Of a stretch of DNA of 64,000 nt, positions 35,517-45,520 are shown one piece after another. Both the position numbers and the translations under genes were made by a program. Every line of letters starts with the position of its first letter. The first letter of the stretch is position 1. Source of the DNA: Quercus robur (lineage: Eukaryota > Streptophyta > Magnoliopsida > Fagales > Fagaceae); assembly GCF_932294415.1 (NCBI RefSeq), contig NC_065545.1:41888327-41952326 (forward strand), given 5' to 3'. The notes under the pieces were generated by a model. It was not told the origin of the DNA. It saw only the letters and a list, made by a program, of their open reading frames with translations, and ran no database searches.

Positions 35517-35601
35517 CAGAGAGGACCTTGTACTTGGATATGGCGGCGTCGAAGGCGTTGATGAGAGCGGAATCATCCCACAAGTCGCCTTCCTTCCCCA
35601 T
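28511..35601 (-). CDS. SMN: Survival motor neuron (SMN) homologue
   Basis: Five minus-strand exons join in frame: 35601-35527, 34394-34285, 30760-30138, 29439-29337 and 28553-28511 (954 nt, 317 aa); all introns are GT-AG. Residues 7-24 (LWDDSALINAFDAAISKY) match the Gemin2-binding segment of SMN. The C-terminus LNAWYSAGFYTGKYLTEQS (from 292) resembles the YG-box used for self-association. SMN assembles Sm rings on spliceosomal snRNAs in cytoplasm and Cajal bodies. No Tudor domain is evident; the middle instead has an acidic/serine stretch, YYELEENRQKILEQLHQYGG and a cysteine-rich run. Intron 2 (3.5 kb) holds several transposable elements and a copy of part of exon 1. The gene converges on the SDR gene. 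Confidence 0.9.
28803..29012. mobile_element. MITE in SMN intron 4
   Basis: CACTCTATTTGTTTCGATG at the left and the reverse complement of CGACAAAACAAATAGTGTC at the right form inverted ends. The inside is AT-rich with inverted copies of AAACTATCTTT / AGATAGTTT. Exact ends and duplication were not fixed. Confidence 0.5.
30937..31065 (-). mobile_element. Short 5'-truncated LINE tail in SMN intron 2
   Basis: A perfect 15-bp duplication TTTTGAGCTTATGTA (30922-30936 and 31066-31080) bounds a block that begins with poly-T and TTGATAGGTAA. Read on the minus strand it ends TTACCTATCAAAA, the LINE 3' end also seen at 32980. Only about 100 bases of the element were copied. Confidence 0.85.
31532..31693 (-). 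mobile_element. tRNA-derived SINE in SMN intron 2
   Basis: On the minus strand: an A-box region TTAGCTCAACTAATAAAG, B-box region GATTTCAATCTCCGCC, CACCAAAAACCAATTGGTG, then a poly-A tail. The 7-bp flank CAAAATC is present at 31525-31531 and 31694-31700. Confidence 0.75.
32487..33006 (+). mobile_element. 5'-truncated LINE in SMN intron 2
   Basis: The open remnant to 32882 includes LMWTIWTEHNRRSFEDIEKS and QLLDLCQWTLLDWSRCW, the LINE ORF2 C-terminus. A 3' UTR ending CTCTTACCTAT is followed by an A-rich tail (32986-33006). The 5' limit and target duplication are unclear. It lies opposite to the host gene. Confidence 0.8.
33033..33103 (-). mobile_element. Very short retroposon insertion
   Basis: TTAAGGTTGCAC occurs at 33021-33032 and 33104-33115. 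Between them lie poly-T and about 60 bases including ATTATAAATAATGAAACTTT. The layout is that of a tiny antisense poly-A retroposon insertion beside the LINE above. Confidence 0.65.
33427..33952. mobile_element. MULE-like MITE carrying an SMN exon 1 fragment
   Basis: The left end GGGTTAATTGCACAAATCCA pairs with the reverse complement of the right end (GTACAATTAACCC) over about 47 bp with several mismatches. Just inside the right repeat, 33862-33904 matches SMN exon 1 on the minus strand over about 30-35 bp; the core TGGGATGATTCTGCTCTCAT differs by one base. The open frame 33845-34054 reads LWDDSALING there. No 9-bp target duplication was found. The class (Mutator) is inferred from inverted-repeat length and gene capture. 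Confidence 0.5.
34722..34751 (-). mobile_element. Poly-T/TGATAA micro-insertion
   Basis: A 15-bp duplication TCAATCTTTTATGTC (34707-34721 and 34752-34766) surrounds only poly-T plus GATAAA. Read in reverse this is TTTATC plus poly-A, the last bases of the local LINE family. It lies in SMN intron 1. Confidence 0.7.
34800..35040 (-). mobile_element. Possible degenerate SINE in SMN intron 1
   Basis: On the minus strand CAATTGGCTGCGGACTGTGC and GTCACTAGCTTCAAATCTCC resemble the A and B boxes of a tRNA-derived SINE. Tail and duplication were not found. Confidence 0.35.
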
Positions 35602-36008
35602 TTTTTTGTTGTTTATGCGGATGCTCTATTCTCTGTCCCAACTCCAACAAAACCCTTCTTCCCTCTTTCTCTTTGAGTCTTTGTGGACTGGGTTTACTTT
35701 TCTTTTCTACGCAACCCCTATCAACGAAAATATTAAAGTTTATGGTAAGTGGAATGTTTTCAAAAAATTTTGAGGTTTAAACTTTAAAGTTTAAACAAAA
35801 CAATTTGACCCTTTCAAAAAAAAAAAAAAACAAAACAATTTGATATCCAAGTTTGGGCCTGTAATTTACCCAGTATTTTTTTATGTTCAAATTTGGTGTT
35901 TACTGTTCAGTATCTGGAATTGCATCAAATATGCTATTTTACCACTAAAAAGTAGTAGTACTTTTTATCTATTATACCATACTATACCACTTTACATTAT
36001 AATACACT
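35602..36008. other. SMN upstream region
   Basis: No gene seen. It holds the SMN promoter on the minus strand; no clear TATA box was recognised. An A-rich run lies at about 35815-35832. Confidence 0.4.
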
Positions 36009-36837
36009 CAAGAGCAATAGCATTAGCGGTTGCAAAAGTTTACAAAATACAAAAAGTGTTTAATTTTGCACATTTTAATAATAAAAAAAATCCACATCAT
36101 CGGTGCTTGTAAAAGTGTGCAAATATGCAAAACTACTATAGTAATCATGCATATATGTACGGTTACAGTAACTTTGCAAATCATTATTTTATTATATTCT
36201 CTCTCACATAGTCAGACTCTATCCTTTCTTCTTCTCTCTTCTTTTTCTTCTTCATCTCACGCGCTCTCTCTTCACCTACACAGCTGATCAACTATCTGCC
36301 CACCACCACTCAACCGACGCAACCCACCACCACTCAACCAACGCAACCCACAACCACCATTTTACAACACATAAAAATCCAACCACAAATTCAATAGAAA
36401 ATCAAAGCCAAAATCAATGGAAAATCCAAACCCACCCAACGGAAAAGCCAAAATCAACAGAAATCAAACCAAAAATCAATAGAAATCAAACCTAAAATCA
36501 ACCCCAACATATCAAATGAAAAACCCAAACCCACCCGAAGCCCTCTCCGATCTCACCCTCACCAAAGCACTCGTCGCTTGCCACTACCACCTCTGTGGTG
36601 GTTTCACTTCTTCTATTTTTTCTTTGTTTGATCAATGGGTTTAGGGATTTTGATTTGGCTTGCCTGTTAAGATCTGATGTTGCTTGTATATTGTAGACAC
36701 TCAATTTTGCACCCATAATTTAATCAAGGAAGATGGGCTAGAGTGACCGTTCATATACCCAAAATTTAGAGTTGCATTACATGCATTAATTCATTCATTG
36801 CATTTCATAAAAATGATCTTGAGGTTTTAACGGTCAC

Positions 36838-37291
36838 AACGGTGTGTTCAATTTCCAAATCGGGTTGTCAGATTGAAAGATATCACATGATCAAGTTTGC
36901 ACAATCTGCATGCATTTTGTTTGGGTGGAACCAACCACGCATGATCAATTTAAATTAATTATGATTGGCTAAACAATTAAAATTAATTAAATAATTTTGT
37001 GATTGGTTGTTGGTCAATGTCAAAAATAGACTTGCTTGCATGGGAATAAAGTGGATAATCAGATAACGGTGTGTTCGATTTCCAAATTGGGCCATCAGAT
37101 TGAAAGATATCATATGATTAAGTTTGCATGGTCTGTATGCATTTTGTTTGGGTGGAACCAACCACGCATGATTAATTTAAATTAATTATGATTGGCTAAA
37201 CAATTAAAATTAATTAAATAATTTTGTGATTGGTTGTTGGTCAATGTCAAAAATAGACTTGCTTGCATGGGAATAAAGTGGATAATCAAAT
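36838..37291. repeat. 227-bp tandem duplication in the long LTR
   Basis: AACGGTGTGTTC begins copies at 36838 and 37065. The copies share long identical stretches such as GGTGGAACCAACCACGCATG and differ at about a dozen positions. Confidence 0.9.
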
Positions 37292-38066
37292 AACAACGAA
37301 AGTGTGGATAATCAAGACTTTTTTTGGAATATTTATCTACAAGATAATTATCACTTTAAAAACCTAAATATCCAGAAAAGTGATTAATTTTTAGAATATG
37401 GATTAAAAATGCGTGCAAATACAATTCCCGGCTTAAAAAACCTCAAAAAATGAGTCCAAATTAGACCAAAATTCAAACACAAGCTCGGTACCCAAGAGAG
37501 CCATTTGGCACAAATGCGTGGCTCAGCCCAGCAGCTCCCTGATTGAGATAAGGCCTATCTTTTACAATTTTTTAAAGATAAGGACGTATTCCAATTCATA
37601 TCTGATCATTCAACTAATTTTTCGAAGCATTCCAACCTTTATAATTAAGGGATGCCTCTCAAAATTCAGCACACTTTCTGACCCCCCCCCCCCTCATTCT
37701 GGCTCTTCTTTTTTGATTTTTCAATTCCCCTGACGTTAAAGACGTTCTGGAGGCTTTTGCTTTAGGAACTTCTTTTTTGTAAGTAAAGTATTTTAGGCTT
37801 CAAAGAGTTGAATCCTAAAATATTCTTTCATTAAAAGAGCAAGCTCATGCAAGAGGTATCTCATTTTTTCTTCTTTCTTTTCTTCTTTAATTGATTTTTG
37901 TTATTGTTGTCGCATGAGTATGTTAGCACGTTTTTATTATGTTCTGTTCTTGATATATAATTGCCATGCTTGAATACATTATTAGAATTTTCTTTAAAAT
38001 GTGCTTAGGTAATTGGGTATTATAATTCTTTTTCTTAAGTTTCAAAATTTGCAATGGCTAACAAAA

Positions 38067-38440
38067 TTCTTTTTCTAAACACAAAAACTGATCTGTATTT
38101 TTCAGATCTGGTTTTCTCTAAACAAAAAAATTGATCTGTATTTTCAGATCTGATTTTCTCTAAACTAAAAAAGTGATCTGTATTTTCAGATCTAATTTTC
38201 TCTAAACACAAAAAACTTATTTGTATTTTTTAGATCTGATTTTTTCTAAACACAAAAACTGATCTGTATTTTTCAGATCTAATTTTTTCTAAACACAAAA
38301 ACTGATCTGTATTTTTCAAATCTGATTTTTTCTAAACACAAAAGCTGATCTGTATTTTCATTAAATACAGATCTGATTTTTTTTCTAAACACAAAACTGA
38401 TCTGTATGTTTATTAAATACAGATCTGATTTTTTCCATAA
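38067..38440. repeat. About 42-bp tandem repeat with GATCTG/CAGATC hairpins
   Basis: About eight copies contain GATCTG, a short T-rich spacer and CAGATC, then ATTTTYTCTAAAC. The copy at 38347-38373 is a perfect 11-bp inverted repeat with a 5-base loop. Decayed copies of the same unit continue at 38575-38960. Confidence 0.88.
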
Positions 38441-38574
38441 ATAGTTTTATTTGTTACAAAATTGCAGATTTTGAAATTTAAAAGAAGGGATTGAAAGTTA
38501 GGTTGAACTTTTTTTATATGTGATGCGTGCATAATAAATTTATTGCATGAGTGTGGATCCTCTTTCAAAAAGTC

Positions 38575-38960
38575 TTTTCTTTTAATTTTTTTTGTTTCTA
38601 AAAACAGATCTGATTTTTCTTTTACAAACCTAAAATTATTTTTTTACTTTTCAAAACAGATCTGATTTTTTTTAACAAAATCTTATTATTTCTTTTACAT
38701 AAAAACAGATCTGATTTTTCTTGATAAAATCACTTCTTCTTTTTTTTTTTTTTACTTTACACAAAAACAAATCTGATCCTTTTTAACAAAATCTTATTAT
38801 TTCTTTTACATAAAAACAGATCTGATTTTTCTTGATAAATTCATTTTTTTTTTTAACTTTACAAAAAAATAGATCTGATTCTCTTTAGCAAAATCTTATT
38901 CTTTCCTTTACATAAAAACATATCTAATTTTTTTTACAAATCCAATTTTTTTATTCACAA
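38575..38960. repeat. Diverged ACAGATCTGATTTTT tandem repeats
   Basis: About eight spaced copies of AAACAGATCTGATTTTT with AT-rich spacers of 40-60 bases. They look like an older part of the hairpin array just upstream. Confidence 0.75.
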
Positions 38961-39770
38961 AACATATCTGAATTTTCTTTAAAAAGAGGACATCATTCAT
39001 AAGGCAAATTTATTTAAATTAATTTTTGTCAAGTGTGTGTCGTGTGTGTTCAACATATCATTAAACATCATGCAAAAAGGGTATATTGGTCAATAGAGTC
39101 TAGAAGACCAAACTCTGTCTGGGCGGAACGGGTGCCTAACACCTTCCCATTCCGTAACCTAGCCCCCGAACTTAAGATTTTTGGATAGGTAGATTAGTGT
39201 TTTGTCTTTTAATTTTGGTAGATTGTAACTAGGACCAAAGTTTTGTATTCTTTTGCATAGATTGTAACTAGGACCCAAAGCCTTGTAAGGTTAATTTACC
39301 AAAGTTGTACTTTTCTTTATTCAATCAATGACAATAAAGTATTTTGATCATATTATTTGTATTTATTTTTTCTTTTCTTTTTTTGTATAAAAAATAACTA
39401 GCAACTCTACACCACTTACTCAAAAAGAGGGGTGCCCTTAAAAGCTCCAAAATCTCTCTTTTGAGAGCACCGAGTTTCCCAATCTCACACATATGCTTGG
39501 GATTTTGCTTGATTTCATATGTAGCGTTTTGGGATTTTGCTTCTAATGTTAAGATCAATGGGTTTTGGGTAGCGTTGGGTCTGTGAAAGAGAGAGGGGTA
39601 GTGAGTGAGGAAATAATACAAATGTAAAAGAATGAATATTTTATTGAATAAATGTATAGAATAGATAAACTGATGTGGGTGTTTTGTAAAAATGGGTGTG
39701 TAAAATAGAAAAAGTATATTTTTTTTACAAATAGACAGAAATTTTGCATTGACTGATGCGGTTGCTCTAA

Positions 39771-40426
39771 CATCCCAAACTCTACTCTTTGCCAATTCAT
39801 TTAAATATTATTATTTTATTCTTTATTTCCTCTTTCTTTAGTTTTTATTAACTCTCTCTCTCTTCCTCTTACAAGCAACCACCACCCCTTACAACCCCAC
39901 CACTACTGCATCACACACACCACCCAAACCAAACCAACACCACCAATTCAAATGCAAGCCACAACCACCAATACTAAAAGCAACCACCAAATCCCCAAAC
40001 CAAGCCAACACCACCGAATCCCTAAAACCACAGCCACCAAAACTAAAAGCAACCACCGAATCCCCAAACCAAGCCAACACCACCAAATCCCCAAAGCCAA
40101 AGCCACTAAAATTGAAAGCAACCAAAGCCTCCAAATTTCCACAACCCAAAACCCTTAGACCCTTTTTCAAAGAAACCCCAATCCTCAAACCTACGTAGGA
40201 TCCAAAATAAAACAAATAAAAAAAGGGAATTAGAGATAGAGAGGGATAGGGGGGTGGCCACCAATGGTGGCTTCACTGTCGTGCATCACTTCCGATATCG
40301 GTGATCATGGGTTCGGCCCTCATGGGTTGCGCTTTAGAAAGATATGGTGAGATAAAAAGATAGAGAAGAGTCATGAGGTGGTGGCTCGCGGTGGCATGTC
40401 ATGGTAGTGGCTCATGATGGCACATG
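39771..40426. other. Spacer with CCA-rich 69-bp duplication
   Basis: No gene. A 69-bp unit containing AAAAGCAACCACC and CCAAACCAAGCCAACACCAC repeats at 39976 and 40045. Complementary open frames here are translations of this low-complexity repeat. Confidence 0.55.
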
Positions 40427-40431
40427 GTGGC

Positions 40432-41028
40432 TCATGATGCCGAAGAAATTACCAGTAAGTCACACAATCCTTGCGCACTCGAAATAGCACCTGCACGACA
40501 AAAAAGAGAAGACCTAACAGAGGGCACTGGTGTGGTGCCGGCCAAATACCCTCCGAAGGTCAAGTTAGAACTATTCTCACAACTCTAGAGTGCTAGAGAG
40601 GGTAAATTATGCGTACCTTGGTTTGCGAGGGTGCTTGGGTTTTTATAATAGTAGAGGGTTGACCTCTTTTCCTTGGAATAGAAGTCCTTTCCTTATAGGA
40701 GTCTTCTTGGGTGTATTTCGCGGGATCCTTTCCATATAGGAATCTCTTTGGGTATCACTAAACGTGGAGAGAAAGACATTTCATTATATACGCAATCATG
40801 GGTGGCAAGCAATCCTTTACTAAGGTCGTCAGCTTACCCTACGCCTTCAGCCTTAATCCAGTCAGCTTCATGATCCAGTCAGCCCTTGGGTATGCCTTGC
40901 CGGTGCCTCTTTCTAAACATCCCTTTCATTGATACCTATCAATGAAGGCTAACGGGTTTAATTGTATCCATCCTCTCTTAACCGTCGACTTGTCTTATTG
41001 TAAGTAATCTCCATTTTTATCCACATCA
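40432..41028 (-). repeat. 3' LTR of gypsy element 2
   Basis: The 597-bp LTR reads TGATGTGGATAAAAATGG at its start on the minus strand. Its last bases are GCATCATGA, where the 5' LTR has GCATCATCA. A TATATAA box is present on the minus strand (near 40785-40792). Confidence 0.85.
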
Positions 41029-41045
41029 GTTGCCCCCTACTCTAT
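41029..41045 (-). other. Polypurine tract of element 2
   Basis: On the minus strand ATAGAGTAGGGGGCAAC directly precedes the 3' LTR. Confidence 0.7.
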
Positions 41046-41247
41046 ATTCTCGTCACTTTTTATACTGACGGGATATGGAGTTAAGTTTTTGTTAACTGAT
41101 TATTATTATATTCTTCGTAGGAGCTGGAAAATCATTTACGGGGAACCCCTCAAGCCGCCGTACATTTAATGCTCTAGACAAATGGCGCGTTCTCATTGGC
41201 TCCGCTTCTGACAAAGGCGTCACTTCGTCTTCCACGCATTTCTATTC

Positions 41248-41257
41248 TATATATAAG
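41248..41257 (+). promoter_or_regulatory. TATA box for the antisense gene of element 2
   Basis: TATATATAAG lies about 245 bp upstream of the antisense ATG at 41501. It has the same relative place as the minus-strand TATA box in element 1. A CT-rich leader with TCCGTCAGC-like blocks follows. Confidence 0.5.
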
Positions 41258-41500
41258 TGGCACCTCCTCCTTATTCTCTCTATTTCATCCTTGCTGATCT
41301 TAGAGAGAGAAAGCCCGTCGTCCTTAATTTCGTCAACTCATTCCTTACTTCCGTCAGCTTGTCCGTCGCTATCCTTGAGGCCTTTCTTCTTTAGAAAGCT
41401 AACTTACTAGTAAGTTCCATTTTCTCTTCTTCTTTTTCTTTTGCATTTTTTCTTATGACTGAATAATTCCCTAGTGAGGACATTAGCTTAGGTACTTAGA

Positions 41501-43763
41501 TTGGATCCGTCACTTGTAGGTAGTCAGATGTCAAGTGACGCATCGTGTGAAGAGGCGTCAGTCCGCGAAGGAGCGGGCTACGACGAGGCCTTTGGTTCAG
41601 ATGATGAGTCAAAGGACTTCTCACCTTCGTCAGAGAGAGAGACGTCGGCCCAATCTCCCAACGGTGATGGTGAGAGTTATGCTGAGGGGGGTGAGGAGGC
41701 GGAAGACGAAGGAGAGGACAAAGTAGAAGAGGGAAAAAAGAGAAGTGGAAGTGGCGGGGATGATGTTGATGGTGACGAGGAATCCAGTGAAGGGACCTTA
41801 GAGGGTCCCGGGGATAACCGTCCTTTCATTCTTCCTGAGGATTAGGCCGTCAACAAGTTCTTACCTATGATGAGTGATAAGGTTTTTAAGGAGTTGCATA
41901 CTCGTTATCGAATTCCAGACCATATCCCAATCCGTCTTCCTAGAGAGAATGAGAGATGTTACTCAGGGAGAACTGCTGACGTTGGCATGTATGATGCCAT
42001 GTTTGTTGCGGGGCTTAGATTGCCGCTGACGGCCTTACATCGTCAGCTGGCTGATTTTCTGGGTCTGTCCGTTACTCAAATTGCTCCGAATGCCTGGAGA
42101 ATTTTTATAAGTGCTAAAATCCTATGGGGTCATCTTAGTGGAGGAAATCGTCAGCTTACCTTGGACGAGTTCTTTTATTACTACAGACCCCATCACATCA
42201 CGTTTTCAAAGGGGACATACCACTTTAATGCCCAGGAGAAAGGTTTGAGGCTAGTATCGGATATGCCAGATTCCAATAGGAACTGGAAAAGTAGGTATTT
42301 CTTTGTTAAGGGGACGGATTGGGTATGCCGTCAGGAGGAATGGGAGACAATGCCCCATGGTTACTTTGACAATACTTGGGTTTTTGTCAGGGATTCAGGT
42401 TAATCTCGTCAACCATTTTTCCCTTGTTTTGTGGTGACGCTTCTAACACTATCTTTCCCTTATTTTCAACTAATACCTGTCCCCACATAACTAACGAACA
42501 TGAGGAGTTTATCCGTCGGGTTCTTGACGTTCCATTAGAGTAGCGAAAGTGCAGGGACTTAATCACCCTTGACACCCTCCATTTATACTGCGGGGGCCCT
42601 GAACCGATGCCTGAAGCTCGAAGATTGGACGAGTATTCTCGTCGTCGTAAGTAGATTTTCCATCATTTCCGTCAGGTTTTCTTCTACCGTCTGTTTTTCT
42701 AACGAACGTTTTCTGTCTTTCGCAGAAATGGATATTGCTAAGTAAAGGGTGAGGGCGACTGCCGCCTGTAAGAAAAAGGAAAAGAAAGCTAAGGAGGCAG
42801 AGGGGGGGACCTTGTCAACCCCCAAGACCATCACCAAGGCTCCAAAAAGGAAACCCGACGGGAGTGACGACCGTCCGTCTAAGAAGGCTGCCATCACTCC
42901 TGGGGACATTTCTCCCAAGGGAAAATCTCCCTTTAAGCCAAGCCACGGTGCGAGCAAGGGGGTAATGACTTCCTCAGGTCCCATCATCGAGGGTCCTTGT
43001 TGCCTCTTAACCCACAAGGACTATGCCGTCGGGGAGGTTGGGTCCTTCATAAAGCCGACGAATATAGGGCCTTGCGACTTGTTGGGGACGGAGGACTTAG
43101 GGGCGTCGGCTCTTTTTGATCTTACTAGGGTATGCTTGCTGCCTTTTGGTCAAGTTGGTTTCATTTCGTTTTGATTTACTTTGACTGATGCCTGTGTTCT
43201 TTCCTCAGGCCTTGGTGCGTGTCAAGGCCCTTCAGGATCGTTGTGTTGCCAAGGAGGGGGTTGTCACCCAGGTCCGGAAATATAATACAAATTTGATGAA
43301 TGAGCAGGGGCAATACAAGGAGGTTGTCCGCACGCTGAAAAATGAGCTGAAAGAAGTTAGGGGGAAGCTGGAGGAGGCTGACCGTCAAAAGGAAAAGCTG
43401 CAGCAAGAGGTGACGGATCTGAACAAAAATGTGGAGATGGCTGGGACTGACGCCGTTCGAGAATTTAAAGCGCTGCAATCATTCATTGACTCTTGTGCCA
43501 AGTATTATGGCACTGGGTTTGATGATTGCCTCAAACAAGTTACATCAGTTTTTCCAGAGCTGGACTTATTCGAAATTACAATGGACGACGAAGGTGACGG
43601 CTCTCCTGAGTCCAACCCTCCTCCAAAGGATGACGATGTCGTTGTTCTCGCCCAGCCTGCTGCCAATCCTCCTCCTACTCCTGCTTCCAACTCTCCAACT
43701 GTGTTCATAGATGTTGAAAATCAGAACGATGACGGGAACCCTGCTGGCGCCCCTGCTACTTAG
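41501..43763 (+). pseudogene. Antisense gene of element 2 (putative gypsy-type transposon protein plus coiled coil)
   Basis: Opposite to pol, likely exons are 41501-42402, about 42480-42649, 42726-43131 and 43210-43763, with donors ATTCAG/gttaat and ACTAG/gtatgc and acceptors tttcgcag and cctcag. Exon 1 has an acidic N-terminus, then the conserved block TRYRIPDHIPIRLP... GLRLPLTALHRQLADFLGLS (about 41900-42390), homologous to the element 1 antisense protein. Exon 2 has the RDL..LDTLHLYCGGPEP type motif. Exon 3 is lysine-rich and could be nuclear. Exon 4 is a coiled coil (LKNELKEVRGKLEEADRQKE) with an acidic, proline-rich tail. In-frame TAG codons occur at 41843-41845 and within exons 2 and 3. 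The role is unknown. Confidence 0.72.
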
Positions 43764-44803
43764 TTTCTTTATTTGTATTTCAATTATTTTGTAAACAATC
43801 GTTTAACGTGTATTTCAATTACTTTTCAAACAATTGTTTAAGTGCCCCTCTGGTTTTTGGGCTTTTATTTGTATGCAGTTTATTTTGTTATGTGGCATGT
43901 TACTCATGTCGTCTTTATATATATATATATATTAATCAGTGATTGTGCTAGGCGAAGTCCTTGGCCGTAATCCCGTATGATTTGGGAAACCCATCAGCTT
44001 TTTAAGGGTGGACTGGTTCGAAAAATATGATGATATAGGCTTCGTGTGACTTATAAGCCTGTCCACCTCATTGATAAGCTTGTTGGTTTCATAAGCTTTA
44101 CCTTTTGGGCATTTAATTGCGTCACTGACCCCATAACCTCGTCCATTTCGTAAGAGACGTTATTTTTCTAGGCCCGTCAGCTTTGTGGCTTTTATCCATG
44201 TTAAGTGCCTAATGGTTCTGTCATTTTTAATAGCCTGTCGGCTTCATAGCTTCGTCCATTGAAATTATTATTTTCATAATCTCACTTGCTTTAATGAGAC
44301 CATTGGCATTTCCAACTTCCAGTCGTTTTACGGACCTAATGACCTTGCCATCTTGTAAGCCCGTCGGTCTTATAACCTTGTTTAGGTGAGTCTCATCCAT
44401 TCGGTGAGACCGTCAGCTTTTTTGCTTCCGTCCATACTATGGACTAAATAACCTTGTCTCTTTATAAGTCTGTCGGCTTTATGGTGGTCTCATTCATTTG
44501 GTGGGACCGTCAACTTTTTTAGCTTCCGTCCATGCTGTGACCTTTCATTCTCGTAGGCTCGTTGGTTTTATGTAATGATGGTCTCATCCATTTGGTGAAA
44601 CCGTCGACTTTTTAGCTTCCGTCCATTTTATGGACTTCATTTAATTATCTCATCCATTCACTGGGACCGTCAGCCTTATAGCCTTGTCCACTATAAGGAC
44701 TTGACGAACTTGTCACTTTTATGATTTCCTCTTTTTGAGGGAATTTAACAGCGTTTTATCCTTTTTGGGGTGGGTTCATCCACCTTAGAATTGTTTACTT
44801 TTT
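43764..44803. repeat. Degenerate CGTCNR-type repeat region of element 2
   Basis: No gene. Diffuse repeats of blocks such as CCGTCAGCTTTTTAGCTTCC and TCATCCATTYRGTGRGACC appear. They seem to be old relatives of the ordered minisatellite that follows. An (AT)n run is at 43917-43932. Confidence 0.55.
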
Positions 44804-45300
44804 GTGAACTCAAGGCCGTCCGTTTTAGAACCGTCCACTTTGTGTGAACTTAAGGTCATCTACTTTATGGACTTAGGATCGTTCACTTTGTGTGAACTTA
44901 AGGTCGTCCATTTTATGGACTTAAAACCGTCCACTTTGTGTGAACTTAAGGTCGTCCACTTTATGGACTTAAGGTCATCCACTTTATGGACTTAAGGTCG
45001 TCCACTTTGTGTGAACTTAAGGTTGTCCACATTGTGTGAACTTAAGGTCGTCCACTTTATGGACTTAAGGTCGTCCACTTTATGGACTTAGGATCGTCCA
45101 CTTTGTGTGAACTTAAGGTCGTCCACTTTGTGTGAACTTAAGGTCATCCACTTTATGGACTTAGGATCGTTCACTTTGTGTGAACTTAAGGTCTTCCATT
45201 TTATGGACTTAGAACCGTCCACTTTGTGTGAATTTAAGGTCGTCCACTTTGTGTGAACTTAAGGTCGTCCATTTTATGGACTTAGAACCGTCCACTTTTC
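44804..45300. repeat. 23-25 bp minisatellite of element 2
   Basis: About twenty units alternate between two types, GGTCGTCCACTTTATGGACTTA and GGTCGTCCACTTTGTGTGAACT. The first contains the inverted pair GTCCA...TGGAC. The tract lies between the antisense gene and the integrase end, matching the 81-bp tract of element 1. The open frame over 44804-44995 is repeat translation. Confidence 0.9.
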
Positions 45301-45520
45301 GTGGACCATAAACTTGTAGAAAGAAACTTCAGTCAATTCTGAATAAACTCCTCTTATGCATTCATAGAAAAAGTAGCTCTTAAAAAAGAAAAAAGGTCTT
45401 GCCCTTTGGACTTTAAAAAGATATTGTAGCAAAAACTAAAGAAAATGATAGAACTGAGGAGTATAAAAATTAACTACGGTGAGCTGTAAAAAGAAAGGGT
45501 TGGTATTCATGTCGTTATCT

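Larger units (their letters stand above)
36692..39489 (+). mobile_element. Solo LTR or LTR-like block of 2.8 kb
   Basis: It starts TGTAGACACTCAATTTTGC and ends AATCTCACA. Possible 5-bp flanks TATAT (36687-36691) and CATAT (39490-39494) differ at one base. The block CGGGTGCCTAACACCTTCCC, two AGGACCMAAG segments and CAATAAAG near the end are LTR-like and recur in plant LTR families. There is no coding sequence. It includes a 227-bp duplication and hairpin-rich tandem repeats listed separately. Confidence 0.6.
36012..39767. mobile_element. Harbinger-like element split by an LTR block
   Basis: The left end GAGCAATAGCATTAGCGGTT pairs with the reverse complement of the right end, GAGCAACCGCATCAGTCAAT, and both continue TGCAAAA. 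Flanks are CAA (36009-36011) and TAA (39768-39770), one mismatch apart. Removing 36692-39489 leaves about 950 bp with no transposase. An alternative right end near 51670 also resembles the left end, so the pairing is not certain. Confidence 0.45.

Noticed and set aside
40435-40439. LTR boundary at TGATG 40435/50772
   Set aside because: The flanks do not match. Shifting three bases gives GTGGC/GTGGT flanks and a PBS two bases from the LTR, so 40432/50769 is preferred.
41501-43763. Independent host gene between LTRs
   Set aside because: Element 1 has a homologue in the same place and orientation, so it belongs to the retrotransposon family.
44804-44995. 63-aa periodic peptide
   Set aside because: Frame of the 23-25 bp minisatellite; no start context or partner exon.
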